A DNA stretch of 64,000 nucleotides from Nocardioides kribbensis (GTDB lineage Bacteria; Actinomycetota; Actinomycetes; Propionibacteriales; Nocardioidaceae). Both the position numbers and the translations under genes were made by a program. Positions 16,800-26,724 of the stretch are shown piece by piece (the first letter of the stretch is position 1; the number at the start of each line of letters is the position of its first letter). The stretch lies in assembly GCF_015070375.1 (NCBI RefSeq), contig NZ_JADCLL010000002.1, forward strand, positions 186,001 through 250,000, given 5' to 3'. Below the pieces are notes generated by a model. It had not been told where the DNA came from. It saw nothing but the letters and a program-made list of their open reading frames with translations, and made no database searches.

Positions 16800-19700
16800 C
16801 GCGCTGCCCGGAGGTGCCGGGTATGGCCGTCCCAGTGCATATGGGTCGTGACAGCCGCAGTCCCTTCAACTCGCCGAACCTCGTAGCAGTCCAACGAAGG
16901 CACCTGCGGGTACGTACCCCACAAGGCGTGACCGGTCATCGCGAAGTCGACGTCGAGGCGTACCAGCAGGCCCATGAGCTCGCCGATGGTGCGGTCGTCG
17001 ACCTTCGCGAATGCGTCGTCGAGCAGCAGGAGCCGTAGCGCCCGACCTGTGTCGGGAAGACCGGACAGGTAGGCGTCGATGGCCGCGAATAGGGTCACGT
17101 ACGACACGAACCTAGTCTCGCCTTGGGACAGGCGGGCCTTGCGGCTGATGCGTCGCTCCTGTTCCGGGTTCGGGCCGAGGATGATGACTTCGACCTGATG
17201 CCAAGCCCGGTAGTCCAGCGCCTCCCGCAGGTGCGTGGCGTACCCGGCTGACTCATCCAGCGCGAACGCTTCATCGACGCGTGCCTTCAGGAGTTCAGTC
17301 AGCTCCGCGGTCTGTTCGACGGATCTGACGGCGCCGGCGGTTGCCACGAGTTCCTTGATGCGTGCGACCGTCGGGTCGGAGGTGTCGGCGACCTTCCACC
17401 GCAGCTTCACCCCGATGCCGTGAGACGTCTGGATGGTGGACAGGGAGGCGTTCATCGCCTCGATGAGCTCCGCGGCCTGGTCCAGGCGCCGCCGTAGCTC
17501 CTCCGCCACGCCACCAAGGACGAACTCGGTGAAGACCTTCCGCTCACGCTCGCTGAGCGCGTTGCGACCCTCTTCAACGGTTCGTTCGAGCTCGCCGGCG
17601 GCCTCGGCAACCGTTCGTCGGCCCGTGGCATCAGACAGCTCGACCAGTCGGATGCCGTCGCGGACCTCGGGGATGACGTCGTAGGTGCCTGACAGCTCCC
17701 GCTCCAGGTTCTGCTGCGGCCGTATGAGGCCGTTCTCGTCGACGGCCTGGGCGTGGCGGCGAAGGTTACCGGTCACCTGCGCCACAGCTCGCCGGACAGC
17801 CGCAGGCGTGACCTCTGCCAGCTCCAGCGGCACGGGAGTGTCGGTGAACGCGGCTGCAGCGATGCCCGGCAGCGCCAGGCGGCGCCGCAGCCGATCGACC
17901 GCGTCGACCAGCTTGTTGTGCGTGTCGGTCACGCCGGCGGCGGCGTTGCGGGCCTCCACCTTCGCGGCGCCGAGGTCGCCCTCGAGGCGCGAGACCTCGC
18001 CGCTGACCTGCTTCAGCTCGTTCGCGAGCTCGGTGTGCGCCTTCTTGCAGTCGCGCAGCTCGGCCTTCGCCGCCGCAGCCGCCCGACCGATGTTGGTGCG
18101 CGTGGACGCGAGCTCAGCGGCCTCGCGATGCCACACCGCCCATTCGCGGTCGGCGAGCTCCTCCGCATCCCGGCGCTCAGCTGCCCGGTCTTCCACCCGC
18201 CCCAGAGCCTCCGTGTGCGCGTCGACCGCCTTGCTGAGGTCGGCCAGTCGTTCGACGACGCGGTTGCAGGACGACGCGGCCTCATCGCAGGCCCGGCGAA
18301 CCTCATCGAGGTCGTCGGCGCCGTGCGGCAGGCCGAACTCCGAACAGATCGTCCCGTGCTCGGCGTTTGCTCGCGACCACGCACTGCGCATCTCGGCCGC
18401 CTGCCTCGCCGCCGCGTGCGCGCTCGCGCGTTCCCGCGCGGCGAGCCTGGTGGCATCCGCGGCCCGGACTCGCGCGGTCGCGACCGGCTGCGTCACAGGC
18501 GCTGAACGAGTGACCTCGGACAGGCGCGCGATGGCAGCCTCGGCCTCGGTTCTCGCGGCCTCTCGGGCCTGCTCCGCGTCGGCGAGGTCGGCAAGTTCGG
18601 TCGCGATGGCCGCCAGGCGCACGCGCCGCGCCTCCGCACGCGCCGCAGCACCGATGTGCCGAGCGGTGGTCGGGACGTGCCGGCCGTTGAGCGGCCCCGC
18701 CCCCCAAGAGCCGTCCGGAGCGACCCAGACGCCCGGCGCGCCGGACCTACGGTCGTCCGCGACGTGCCCGTACCCGATGCGGGACAGCACGGCCTCGACG
18801 ACGTCGACACGAACCGGGCTCGCCGGATCGGCCACGACCTTCCCCGCCACCGACTCCGCAGCGGCAGGGCCGTTCAGGGTGAGGAGCAGCTGGCCATCCT
18901 CGGCCCGCAACGCCCCGTCTGCGTGCACGGTCGCGAGCAGCAGGCCCGACGCCAGCAGCGCCCCCTCGAGGCCGGCCCGCTCGGTCTCGGGCAGGTCTTC
19001 TGCGAAGTCCACGGTCCGCCACAGCGGAACTGCGCCGTCCCCGGCGTCCCGCAGCCACGCGGGAGCAGCGGGGCTCGGGTCGACCGCAGACTCCAGTTGC
19101 CGCCGCTCAGCCTCAAGCGCCCCACGAACTGCGGCGGCCTCGGCATCGGCGGCGTCGAGCTCGGCGATGGTACGGACGTGCCGCACGCTTGCCCGTTGAA
19201 CCAACCCTTCGGCCACCCGGTCGAGCTCGGCGAGGCCGTCGCCGTCGAGGTCCACGACCAGGACGGACGGGTCAGCGAGGACCGCGTCCACGACCGTGCC
19301 GGTCAGGTCCGGGGCGCCGTCGAACGCTGCGACAGTCGCACTTGAGGCGACCCAGTCGCGCCAGTGCTCGGCGTAGGCGACCGCGGACTGATCCAGGTCG
19401 CCCTGACGCTCGACCTCGGCCTCATCGGCCTCCCTGGCGCGTTCCTCGGCCGCTCGGGTGTCGCTCTCAGCCCTCTCCACGTTGGCCCGCTCAGCTGCCA
19501 GCGACCGAGCCTTCTCCAGCCGGCCCCGGGCTTGCTGGCCGCGGCCCTTCGCGTTCGCCTGCACCAAGGCGAGCTGGCTCGACGCAGCCGCCAGGTCGCC
19601 CGGCGTCACGGCAACCACCTGCGGAACGGGACGATCGAACGCAACCGCGTCACCCTCACGCTCCGCTCGGACGGTCTCGTTGACCGGGCTGCCCGCAACG

Positions 19701-21040
19701 ACCGAAGCCGCGATGGCGGTCGGCAGCGTGCCGGCGACGCCTGATGCTTCGACCCTCCCGCGCAACTCCTCCAGAACGGCGGCCGCGCGCCCGGCGGCGC
19801 CCACGACCCGCTCGACGGCCGAGCGCGCGGCTCCGGCCTCCCGGGCCTCGGCACCGCGAGCCGTCTCGGCGGCGCGAAGCGCGATGTCTGCGGCCGACCC
19901 GAGAGCGTTGACCTTCTCCTCGCGCTCGTCAAGGTCCCGGGCATCCTTGTAGGCTGGCGAGGACTGGATGCCCGAGATGGTCGCCTCGAGCTCGGCGATG
20001 GTCTCCGCCAGCTCTGTCGCGCGGGCGGTCTGACGGCCGTGCTCGGCTTCGAGTGAGTCGCGCTTGCTCACCCAGTCCGCAGCGTCCTTGACCGCGCCCT
20101 CTGCGGCCGCCGCCGCCGCAGACGCCTGGTCTGCCGTTTCGGCGACCGCGGTGCCGGCGTAGCGGCGGTAGGTTCCCAAGAACGCGTTCACGTGCGCTAG
20201 CGCGGCCTCGAGCCTGGTCTGCGCGGCGCGGGTCTCCGACAGTCCGTCGAGCTGCTCGCCGGCGGAGTTCAGCGCCGTCTCGTTCAGGGGCGGGAGGGCG
20301 TCGGACAGGATCTGCGGCAGCCGGCCCTCGTCGATGCGGTTGCCCACGTCGGGAGAGCGCAGTGTGTGGAGCAGCTGTAGCAGACCGGCGTACCGCTCAG
20401 CCCCCGAGTCGCCGGTCAACGTGAACACCGCGGCCCGGACCCGGTCGCGGTGGGTGCTGGGCGACGTGGTGAGGCGGTCGGCGCCGATGAGCTCGGCGAG
20501 CTTCTCGCGCGGCAGCGTCTCCCGGGTCCGGGACAGCAGCTCCAGGTCGACCCCGACCCGCCGGTCGGTGATGAAGTAGTGGGGCTTCACCTCGCCCGTG
20601 GAGCGGGAGAACCGCAGGTGAACGCCGATGGTGAGGTACTGCTCGGTGGCGCCGGCCGCGTGAAGTTCGGCGTCGGCCGGGTCCGCTTGGTCGACGGTAC
20701 GGGCGAGCTCGAGCCACAGGTAGCCAGCTCGCGTCGTGCGGTCGTCGGCGCCCGCCTTCATCAGCTCGAGGAGGCTCACCTTCCCCGACCCGGTCGCGTC
20801 CATCTTGCGACGGTCCGCATCGAGCACGAACGGCAGCAGCAGCTCGAGTGCGCGGCTCTTGCCGGAGCCGTTGGTACCTCGCAGGATGAGCCGGCCGCCG
20901 GAGAACTCGAACTCGGTGTCGTAGTAGAACCAGACGTCCACGAGTCCGGCGCGGTGCATCCGCCACCGATACGGGTGGTGCCTCGGCGGGGTCTGGTGGT
21001 CGCTGTCGAGACCGTCGACAGGGGTGGCGGTGCTGGTCAC
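16796..21040 (-). CDS. jetC: Wadjet JetC-like SMC/SbcC ATPase (TIGR02680)
   Basis: 1414 residues. Walker A RGTNGSGKS (Lys61) is at the N-terminus. The C-terminal ATPase half has the ABC signature LSQGE and Walker B LRLLLLDDAFAKVDD. Between them lie long Ala/Glu/Arg-rich coiled coils, as in SMC and MukB proteins. JetC dimers with JetA and JetB form a condensin-like motor that senses small circular DNA. The length and order fit TIGR02680. It overlaps jetB and jetD by 4 bp on each side. Confidence 0.92.
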   Translation of the reverse strand: MTSTATPVDGLDSDHQTPPRHHPYRWRMHRAGLVDVWFYYDTEFEFSGGRLILRGTNGSGKSRALELLLPFVLDADRRKMDATGSGKVSLLELMKAGADDRTTRAGYLWLELARTVDQADPADAELHAAGATEQYLTIGVHLRFSRSTGEVKPHYFITDRRVGVDLELLSRTRETLPREKLAELIGADRLTTSPSTHRDRVRAAVFTLTGDSGAERYAGLLQLLHTLRSPDVGNRIDEGRLPQILSDALPPLNETALNSAGEQLDGLSETRAAQTRLEAALAHVNAFLGTYRRYAGTAVAETADQASAAAAAAEGAVKDAADWVSKRDSLEAEHGRQTARATELAETIAELEATISGIQSSPAYKDARDLDEREEKVNALGSAADIALRAAETARGAEAREAGAARSAVERVVGAAGRAAAVLEELRGRVEASGVAGTLPTAIAASVVAGSPVNETVRAEREGDAVAFDRPVPQVVAVTPGDLAAASSQLALVQANAKGRGQQARGRLEKARSLAAERANVERAESDTRAAEERAREADEAEVERQGDLDQSAVAYAEHWRDWVASSATVAAFDGAPDLTGTVVDAVLADPSVLVVDLDGDGLAELDRVAEGLVQRASVRHVRTIAELDAADAEAAAVRGALEAERRQLESAVDPSPAAPAWLRDAGDGAVPLWRTVDFAEDLPETERAGLEGALLASGLLLATVHADGALRAEDGQLLLTLNGPAAAESVAGKVVADPASPVRVDVVEAVLSRIGYGHVADDRRSGAPGVWVAPDGSWGAGPLNGRHVPTTARHIGAAARAEARRVRLAAIATELADLADAEQAREAARTEAEAAIARLSEVTRSAPVTQPVATARVRAADATRLAARERASAHAAARQAAEMRSAWSRANAEHGTICSEFGLPHGADDLDEVRRACDEAASSCNRVVERLADLSKAVDAHTEALGRVEDRAAERRDAEELADREWAVWHREAAELASTRTNIGRAAAAAKAELRDCKKAHTELANELKQVSGEVSRLEGDLGAAKVEARNAAAGVTDTHNKLVDAVDRLRRRLALPGIAAAAFTDTPVPLELAEVTPAAVRRAVAQVTGNLRRHAQAVDENGLIRPQQNLERELSGTYDVIPEVRDGIRLVELSDATGRRTVAEAAGELERTVEEGRNALSERERKVFTEFVLGGVAEELRRRLDQAAELIEAMNASLSTIQTSHGIGVKLRWKVADTSDPTVARIKELVATAGAVRSVEQTAELTELLKARVDEAFALDESAGYATHLREALDYRAWHQVEVIILGPNPEQERRISRKARLSQGETRFVSYVTLFAAIDAYLSGLPDTGRALRLLLLDDAFAKVDDRTIGELMGLLVRLDVDFAMTGHALWGTYPQVPSLDCYEVRRVEGTAAVTTHMHWDGHTRHLRAAR

Positions 21041-22389
21041 GACTGCTCCTGCTGGCGCGTTCCTGCGCCAGGACGCTGGCTTGGACCTTGGCCCTGGGCT
21101 GGGTGCTGGGGCTCGGAGCCGCGCACGGGCTCGTTGGCGAACAGCGGCTCGTCCGGCTCATCGGGGTGGTCGTCGTTACGGTCGAGCCGACGTTGCGCTC
21201 GAGTTCGGCCGGGGGTGCGAACGGGTTCGGGCCGGTACCGGTAGCAGGCCGGGTGCAGGACGAGCCCCTCGGCGGTGGCCGTTGCCAGCGACACGGCCTC
21301 CAGCACCGCGATGACCTCGTCGGTGAGCCGACCAAGGTCGCCGGTGACCTCGGCCCGCCATGCCTTGGCATTGCGTACGGCGAGGTCCTCGACGTCGTCC
21401 GCGACCATCTCCCAGGGGGCCAGCACGCCCGGCACCTGGACGTCGCCGACAACAGCCGTGGCGCCGGCCTCAGGGCGGAGTGTGTCGACGAGGGCGTCCA
21501 GGATCAGCAGGGCCGCCTGGCGAACGGTGCCCTGACCAGGGAACTCGACGTCGGTGAGCTCGTCATCCGGGTCGTACGCCAGCGCCCCCTCGAGGCGTAC
21601 CTCGAGCGTCAGCCCGAACGCGTCGTCCAGCGCTCGAGCGACCTCGCGCCGTTCACGCGACAAAGCGTCCGCCTCTCCCTCGGTGAGAGCCTCGCGGCGA
21701 CTCAGCGGGTGCTCGGCCAGCCTTCGCCGCAACGCGGTCCGCGGCTGCTCCAGGGCGTGCTCGTCGACCGCCCACATGTCCTCCGGCCCGTCCATGCCGG
21801 CCAGGGGACAAGCGACGATGTGCGGCAGCAGAGACCGGTTCACGGTCAGCAGCGCCTCTTCGCGGCGCTCGCCCCACGCGGCGACGGTGCCGTCGGTCTC
21901 GACGAGCACCCCCCACTCGATGAGCTGGTCGACGGCAGCCACCAGGGCACGCCGTTCGCCCAGGTTGTCGTCGATGCTGATGCCCGCGATCGCGGCGTCC
22001 GCGCGGAGCTGCTCGACGAGGGTGGAGAGCAGAACCTGTTCACCGGACCCGGGCGCCATCAATCCGGCGCAGACCAGCGCCAGGTAGGTGTAGGCGCGTG
22101 GCGTGAACTCGGCGCCGTTCGACCGGCGTGCGCCGCGCGCGGGAGCGTCGGCGGGCGGCACCGACTTCACCAGCCGCGCAAAGCCCGGCTCGACGACGAG
22201 CGGGTACCCGAGCACCGTCTGAAACGTCTGCCGGAGCGCGACCTTGTGACGGCGGACCAGCGTGAGGTCCTCGGCGTGCTGCACAGCGGCGAGGATGGGG
22301 GTGTTCATCAGAGCTCTGGCGGCGGCGCGGCGCTCGGTGGCCGCGTGCTCGCTGGTGGTCGGCATCGAACGTCCGTTGGAGCCGGTCAT
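21037..22389 (-). CDS. jetB: Wadjet JetB-like subunit (TIGR02678/DUF2398)
   Basis: 450 residues. It belongs to the DUF2398/TIGR02678 family by position, length and winged-helix-like segments (LVRRHKVALRQTFQTVLGYP, then YTYLALVCAGLM). It is the MukE/kite-like partner of the SMC subunit. The C-terminus is charged and low in complexity. The start and stop overlap jetA and jetC by 4 bp. Confidence 0.85.
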   Translation of the reverse strand: MTGSNGRSMPTTSEHAATERRAAARALMNTPILAAVQHAEDLTLVRRHKVALRQTFQTVLGYPLVVEPGFARLVKSVPPADAPARGARRSNGAEFTPRAYTYLALVCAGLMAPGSGEQVLLSTLVEQLRADAAIAGISIDDNLGERRALVAAVDQLIEWGVLVETDGTVAAWGERREEALLTVNRSLLPHIVACPLAGMDGPEDMWAVDEHALEQPRTALRRRLAEHPLSRREALTEGEADALSRERREVARALDDAFGLTLEVRLEGALAYDPDDELTDVEFPGQGTVRQAALLILDALVDTLRPEAGATAVVGDVQVPGVLAPWEMVADDVEDLAVRNAKAWRAEVTGDLGRLTDEVIAVLEAVSLATATAEGLVLHPACYRYRPEPVRTPGRTRAQRRLDRNDDHPDEPDEPLFANEPVRGSEPQHPAQGQGPSQRPGAGTRQQEQS

Positions 22390-23996
22390 GCCGTGGTCTC
22401 CTCACGGACCGGTCGGGCGTCGGCGCCGTGACCAGAGGCGTTTGCGCCGGTGTAGTCGGTCGAGGCGCTTGCAGGGTCGGCGCGGAGCTCGAGGTCGTGC
22501 ACGGTTAGGTCGCCGTCGGCGCAGTGGATGACTGTTCTGCGGCCGGCGATGGGCGTGGCGGTCACGACGAGGTTCGCGTCGGTGTCGGTCGAGGTCGCCG
22601 GCCCGCCAAGCGCCTGATCGATGGCGATGAGGTCACTGAGACGGTCCAGGAGTAGCTCTCGGGCGGCCGGAGTGAGCCGTGCACCGTCGAGGTCGCCGGC
22701 GGCCGCCAGCTCTGCGGCGGCGGCGCGCTTCCGGTCGAGTTCCTCCTGCGCCTCAGCCAGGAGTCGCTCCCGGTCCAGGCCCGGGTCAGGGACCCGGGAG
22801 GCGCGTCCACGCGCGATGCGGTCCCCGCGTTCGCGCAACGACAGCGGGATGTCGACGGGGTCGCTGTCCCACCACGACGTCGTCGCGCCGGCCCGACCGG
22901 AGTCCTCATTCGGGCCGCCGAGGAGATGCCGAGCCGGATAGGCCCCGAACGCGGCGTCGAAGAGGCGGTGCGCCGTGGGAGCGTCAGCCTCGTCGAACCA
23001 GACCGCCAGCCGCAGCAGATCCGCGCGCCGTGACACCCCCGTGCCAGCGGCCGCCAGCATCCGCTTCGCGTTCGCAATCAGCTGCCCCAGCGCCTGGTCG
23101 GCCGCAGCGCGCAGCTGCACCGGCCCAGACCGGCCGCGGCGCCCCGTGTACCACGCCGTCAGGTCCGCCCAGTCCTCCCGCGAACGACCCGGCGACCGCT
23201 CAGTGGGCTGGCCGGCTGCACTGGCCAGCCCAGGCATTGAGTCCAACGTCGCGAGCAGCAGATCGACCCGCCCCTCGATCTCCTCCAGCAGGGCCGCGAC
23301 CGCTGGCGCGTGCCGGGCTACGTCGGCGGAGATGAGGTCGACGTAAGTCAGCAGCATCGTCTTGAACGCCGCGTACTCCGGGCCGCCCAGGTCGTAGCGC
23401 GATACGCGGCTCTGAACGAAGGCGTAGAAGTCGGTAGCGGACTCCGCGAACAGTCGCTGGTTGTTGAACACGGTCGTTACATCACCGGCGAGCGCGTCCG
23501 CGTCGACTGGGCGCACATCGAGGTGCCCGAGGATGCGTTGCAGGGTCTGCACCGTGCCGCCGAGAAGCTCGCGGGCCACCTCCCGAGCACCCTCGGAAGC
23601 GCGGACGACCTCGTCGACCTGCCGGTGCACGCGGCCACCGAGCTTCGATACCTGATACCGCGAACGGGAACGTAGCCACTCGCTCACCGTCGCGACCCTG
23701 GCGTCGCGCACCGACGGGACGAGGTTGCCCCACAACACCAGCTGGCGGCACCGGTTCTCGATGTCGTCGACGGTAAGCGTCAGGTCGGGCACGGCTCGAA
23801 CGAGCGCTTCATGAGCCTCGGACGCCGACAGATCGGTCAGCAGAGTCTCGGTGAACAGCCGCATCAACTGTAGGTACTCACCGGCGTTGTCGGCGTTCAG
23901 GTAGCGGTACAGGTTCAGCCGCTCGGCGACCTCTTCAGTGTTCGGAGGCACGGTGGGATCCGCGATCAACTGTTCCGCGTCGCTGTCCTGGACCAC
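22386..23996 (-). CDS. jetA: Wadjet JetA-like subunit (TIGR02677/DUF2397)
   Basis: 536 residues, first gene of the operon. The N-terminus (NLYRYLNADNAGEYLQLMRL) is the typical opening of the DUF2397/TIGR02677 family, whose members act as the kleisin-like (MukF) subunit. The order DUF2397-DUF2398-SMC-DUF2399 corresponds, as I recall, to Wadjet type II. The promoter must lie in the gene-free 600 bp upstream; no convincing -35/-10 pair was found. Confidence 0.87.
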   Translation of the reverse strand: MVQDSDAEQLIADPTVPPNTEEVAERLNLYRYLNADNAGEYLQLMRLFTETLLTDLSASEAHEALVRAVPDLTLTVDDIENRCRQLVLWGNLVPSVRDARVATVSEWLRSRSRYQVSKLGGRVHRQVDEVVRASEGAREVARELLGGTVQTLQRILGHLDVRPVDADALAGDVTTVFNNQRLFAESATDFYAFVQSRVSRYDLGGPEYAAFKTMLLTYVDLISADVARHAPAVAALLEEIEGRVDLLLATLDSMPGLASAAGQPTERSPGRSREDWADLTAWYTGRRGRSGPVQLRAAADQALGQLIANAKRMLAAAGTGVSRRADLLRLAVWFDEADAPTAHRLFDAAFGAYPARHLLGGPNEDSGRAGATTSWWDSDPVDIPLSLRERGDRIARGRASRVPDPGLDRERLLAEAQEELDRKRAAAAELAAAGDLDGARLTPAARELLLDRLSDLIAIDQALGGPATSTDTDANLVVTATPIAGRRTVIHCADGDLTVHDLELRADPASASTDYTGANASGHGADARPVREETTA

Positions 23997-24591
23997 CCAG
24001 CACCCCCTTCATCCGTACCTGACGGGCGCCGTGCCGCGGACCGAACCGTCAGCGGTGGACCATGCGAAGCTCTGCCAGTCCTTTCCGCCTCGAGGTCGAC
24101 CCCGTCGAATCGAACGGTACGGGAGCCCGCCGACATACGTGACCAGTTCGGTGACGACGTCAACGAGCAAGACCTACCGAGCGTCGTGGACCATGCCGAG
24201 AAGGGCGAGAACCCCAGCTTGTGCGTTTAGCAGGATCCGAAGTGCAACCGGGAGAAGTAGGAACGGAGGTCTGGTCCTGCAACCGCGGACTCGTTGAGCA
24301 CTCGAATCGGGCACTGATCGCCGCGAACTCGGGACGTTAGTAGCGGCGGATGGCCATGGGCGCGTAGTGGTGTTGCTCTACCACCGCTCTGTCCCCGCCG
24401 AACCGCCGCGGTCAGCGACCGAGGGCCGGAACCGGCCTACACGTCGGGGCTCCGAACGCATGAGTTTGTTGTGTTCCGATTCTCTCGGTCACAACGGGAC
24501 AACCGATCCCGACGTTCGCTCTGACCTCTCAACTTGACGACAGGACCGGCTTCGCTGCGCGTTGCAAGAGATGACCGAACCCGCGTCTCGC
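23997..24591. other. Gene-free stretch between jetA and the GmrSD-like gene
   Basis: 595 bp without a credible gene and with mixed base composition. It must hold the jet operon promoter (minus strand) and the 3' end of the GmrSD transcript. No hairpin terminator or strong repeat was seen. Confidence 0.4.
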
Positions 24592-26691
24592 TCAGTCGCC
24601 GCCCATCTGGTACTCCAGCGCCTGCCGCACCAGGCCCATGACGTATGCGAAGTCCGACGTCTCGTCCAGGCCGACCTCGGTTGGCCCATTGCCCCAATGG
24701 CCTTTGTCGCTGACGTCCCAGGCGAGCCCGCGCTCATCGCGTAGCGCCTCCAGGGGAATGTTGAGGCTGAGTCGCATCCGCGCCTTCTGCGGCACAACGT
24801 CCACGAAGTTGGTCTCCGCTTTGAAGGCGACGTAGAGCTTCAAGAACTGCCGAGTGATCCCGGGGTCGAGAGCCAGCGTCTCGGCGCTGAACTTGTTGAA
24901 CAGCTCACGGCGGGCGGCTGGTAATAGGTGGGGGTGGTCCTCGATGGAGAAGTCCGAAGCGGCTCGCTGCACCTGGAACTGGGCTATCGCCTGCTCGGTC
25001 AGAGAAGGTCGTGGCCAGATGTGCAGCGCATCGTCGGCCAGACGCTCTGCGCGCTTGTCGATCTCAGTGGGCGTCCATGCGTCCAGCTGGCCGAGACCCT
25101 TGTTGAGCCTGAGCGGACTGTCCTTGAAGCCGCCCTCCATGTCGCGCTTCTTAGCAAAGGGATGGTCCGAGTACTCCGAGTTGTAGCCCGTGAGAGTCAG
25201 GTTGCCAAGTGTGTGCAGGTAGCGCTGCTGCACGTCGGCCCAGTCCTCGCCGAGAGCGATCCGCCACTCCGCCGGCAGGTCCTCGTTCTGCGGGAGGATG
25301 TGCTCGATCGTGTAGTCCTCGATCGTCACGTGCTCCTTGCGATTGTGGTTCTCAAGCAGCCGAAGGAAGTACGAGCGTCGACGGAAGTTATAGAGGTCGG
25401 TCGTAACGAGGGAGTGCTTGAACTCCTTGTCCGAAGGAAAAGCGCGGTAGCTCTTGAGTGACAGGAAGTGTGCCTTGACGCTCTCGACGTAGCGGTCCTT
25501 ACGGACGGCCGCGCTGAACCCGGCGAACGTCTTGTTCAGTGAGTTGGTAGGGACGCGACACACCGCCCGACGGAAGATGTACGACGTCACCATCTGCACG
25601 ATCTCGTGAAGGCCGTCGCGATCCAGCGTGCCGAGCTCGTAGTCCGTGTAGACCTCGAGCAGGAATGGGTAGACCACGTCCGCCTTGATCTGGTCCAAGT
25701 CCTGGAAGGCTGCGCGCAGTTTGGGGTCGTCTTCCTTGCTGAGGGCCATCGCGCAGTAACGGTGCGCGTACTGCCGCAGCTCAGTGACGAGTGAGGTGAT
25801 CGTCTCGTCCGCGTCCGTGAAGGCGACAGCGTGGTCCTTGAAGGCCTCGTAGATGTCGTCCAGCCGAGGGATCTCCCCGGTCTTCACCGTCAGGTAGTGA
25901 CGGACGAACTGGTCGAACTGGCTCTCCTCGGCCCCGGCGAACTCCAACTCCATCGGGCGCCAATACGCCGTGTAGACCTTCTCCTGCTCTTTCGGTGGCA
26001 GGTCCATCAGGACGTAGTTCCGAATGAGGTCGGCCTGGGACAACTTCTTGCCGGTGGAGTTCATCGCCTCGAAAACGAGCTGGGGGTTGTCCACCCCCCG
26101 CTCGAGTTTGACGTCGACGACCACAAGCTTGTCGAGCCCCTTGCACACCGTCGCCAGGTTGACCGTCGGGTCGGCGAGCTTCTGCTCGAAGAAGGCGTAG
26201 TTGTCGATGACCCGGGTGACCATCCCGCCAGACGGGGCGACCCCTTGGAGAAGTGAGATCAGAGCAGCCTTGTCGCTCTGGGACAAGATCAACTTGTACT
26301 GGCGCTCACCCTCTTCGTCGTCGTTGAGAAGGTAGCGGTTGCGGATCTTCTTAGGCGAAAAGCCGTCCCAGGGCTCCTGCTCGTCCGCGGGCAGCTCCTG
26401 TAGCCGTGCGGCGAGGGCGGTCAGGATCAGCGTGACGGTGGTGACTCGTTGCTGGCCGTCGATGATCAGGTCGGGCTCGGCGGAGGTGTTCGTGGACTGG
26501 TCGCGGGCCACATAGACGATCGAGCCGGTGAAGTGGGCCCCCAGGTTGGGGATGGAGCCCGCTCGCAGGATGTCGGCCCACAGTTGCGCGCACTCAGCCT
26601 CTTGCCAGGAGTACAGACGCTGGTAGATCGGCACGATGAACTGGCTGCTCGCTTTGAGCAGGGTGAGCAGGTGTGAGTCGACGGCCTTCAT
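24592..26691 (-). CDS. GmrSD-type modification-dependent restriction protein (DUF262-DUF1524)
   Basis: 699 residues in one chain. Residues 1 to about 230 are DUF262 (FIVPIYQRLYSW, then the nucleotide-binding motif IDGQQRVTT). Residues about 430-560 are DUF1524 with the HNH-type motif YTIEHILPQN. The C-terminal part resembles the DUF5655 domain often found on these proteins. Family members cut DNA carrying sugar-modified cytosines of phages, or other modified DNA, in an NTP-stimulated way. The ribosome-binding site AAGGA precedes ATG 26691 by 5 nt. It is the last island gene before the truncated fetB. Confidence 0.87.
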   Translation of the reverse strand: MKAVDSHLLTLLKASSQFIVPIYQRLYSWQEAECAQLWADILRAGSIPNLGAHFTGSIVYVARDQSTNTSAEPDLIIDGQQRVTTVTLILTALAARLQELPADEQEPWDGFSPKKIRNRYLLNDDEEGERQYKLILSQSDKAALISLLQGVAPSGGMVTRVIDNYAFFEQKLADPTVNLATVCKGLDKLVVVDVKLERGVDNPQLVFEAMNSTGKKLSQADLIRNYVLMDLPPKEQEKVYTAYWRPMELEFAGAEESQFDQFVRHYLTVKTGEIPRLDDIYEAFKDHAVAFTDADETITSLVTELRQYAHRYCAMALSKEDDPKLRAAFQDLDQIKADVVYPFLLEVYTDYELGTLDRDGLHEIVQMVTSYIFRRAVCRVPTNSLNKTFAGFSAAVRKDRYVESVKAHFLSLKSYRAFPSDKEFKHSLVTTDLYNFRRRSYFLRLLENHNRKEHVTIEDYTIEHILPQNEDLPAEWRIALGEDWADVQQRYLHTLGNLTLTGYNSEYSDHPFAKKRDMEGGFKDSPLRLNKGLGQLDAWTPTEIDKRAERLADDALHIWPRPSLTEQAIAQFQVQRAASDFSIEDHPHLLPAARRELFNKFSAETLALDPGITRQFLKLYVAFKAETNFVDVVPQKARMRLSLNIPLEALRDERGLAWDVSDKGHWGNGPTEVGLDETSDFAYVMGLVRQALEYQMGGD

Positions 26692-26718
26692 CAGAGTCCT
26701 TCCCGAGGGTCGATTGGC

Positions 26719-26724
26719 AACCTA
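26719..26724 (-). promoter_or_regulatory. -10 element of the GmrSD-like gene, overlapping the fetB' stop
   Basis: TAGGTT on the minus strand, 27 nt upstream of ATG 26691. The TAG of this hexamer is also the stop codon now used by the truncated fetB. The promoter is therefore part of the acquired DNA or was created at the junction. Confidence 0.5.
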
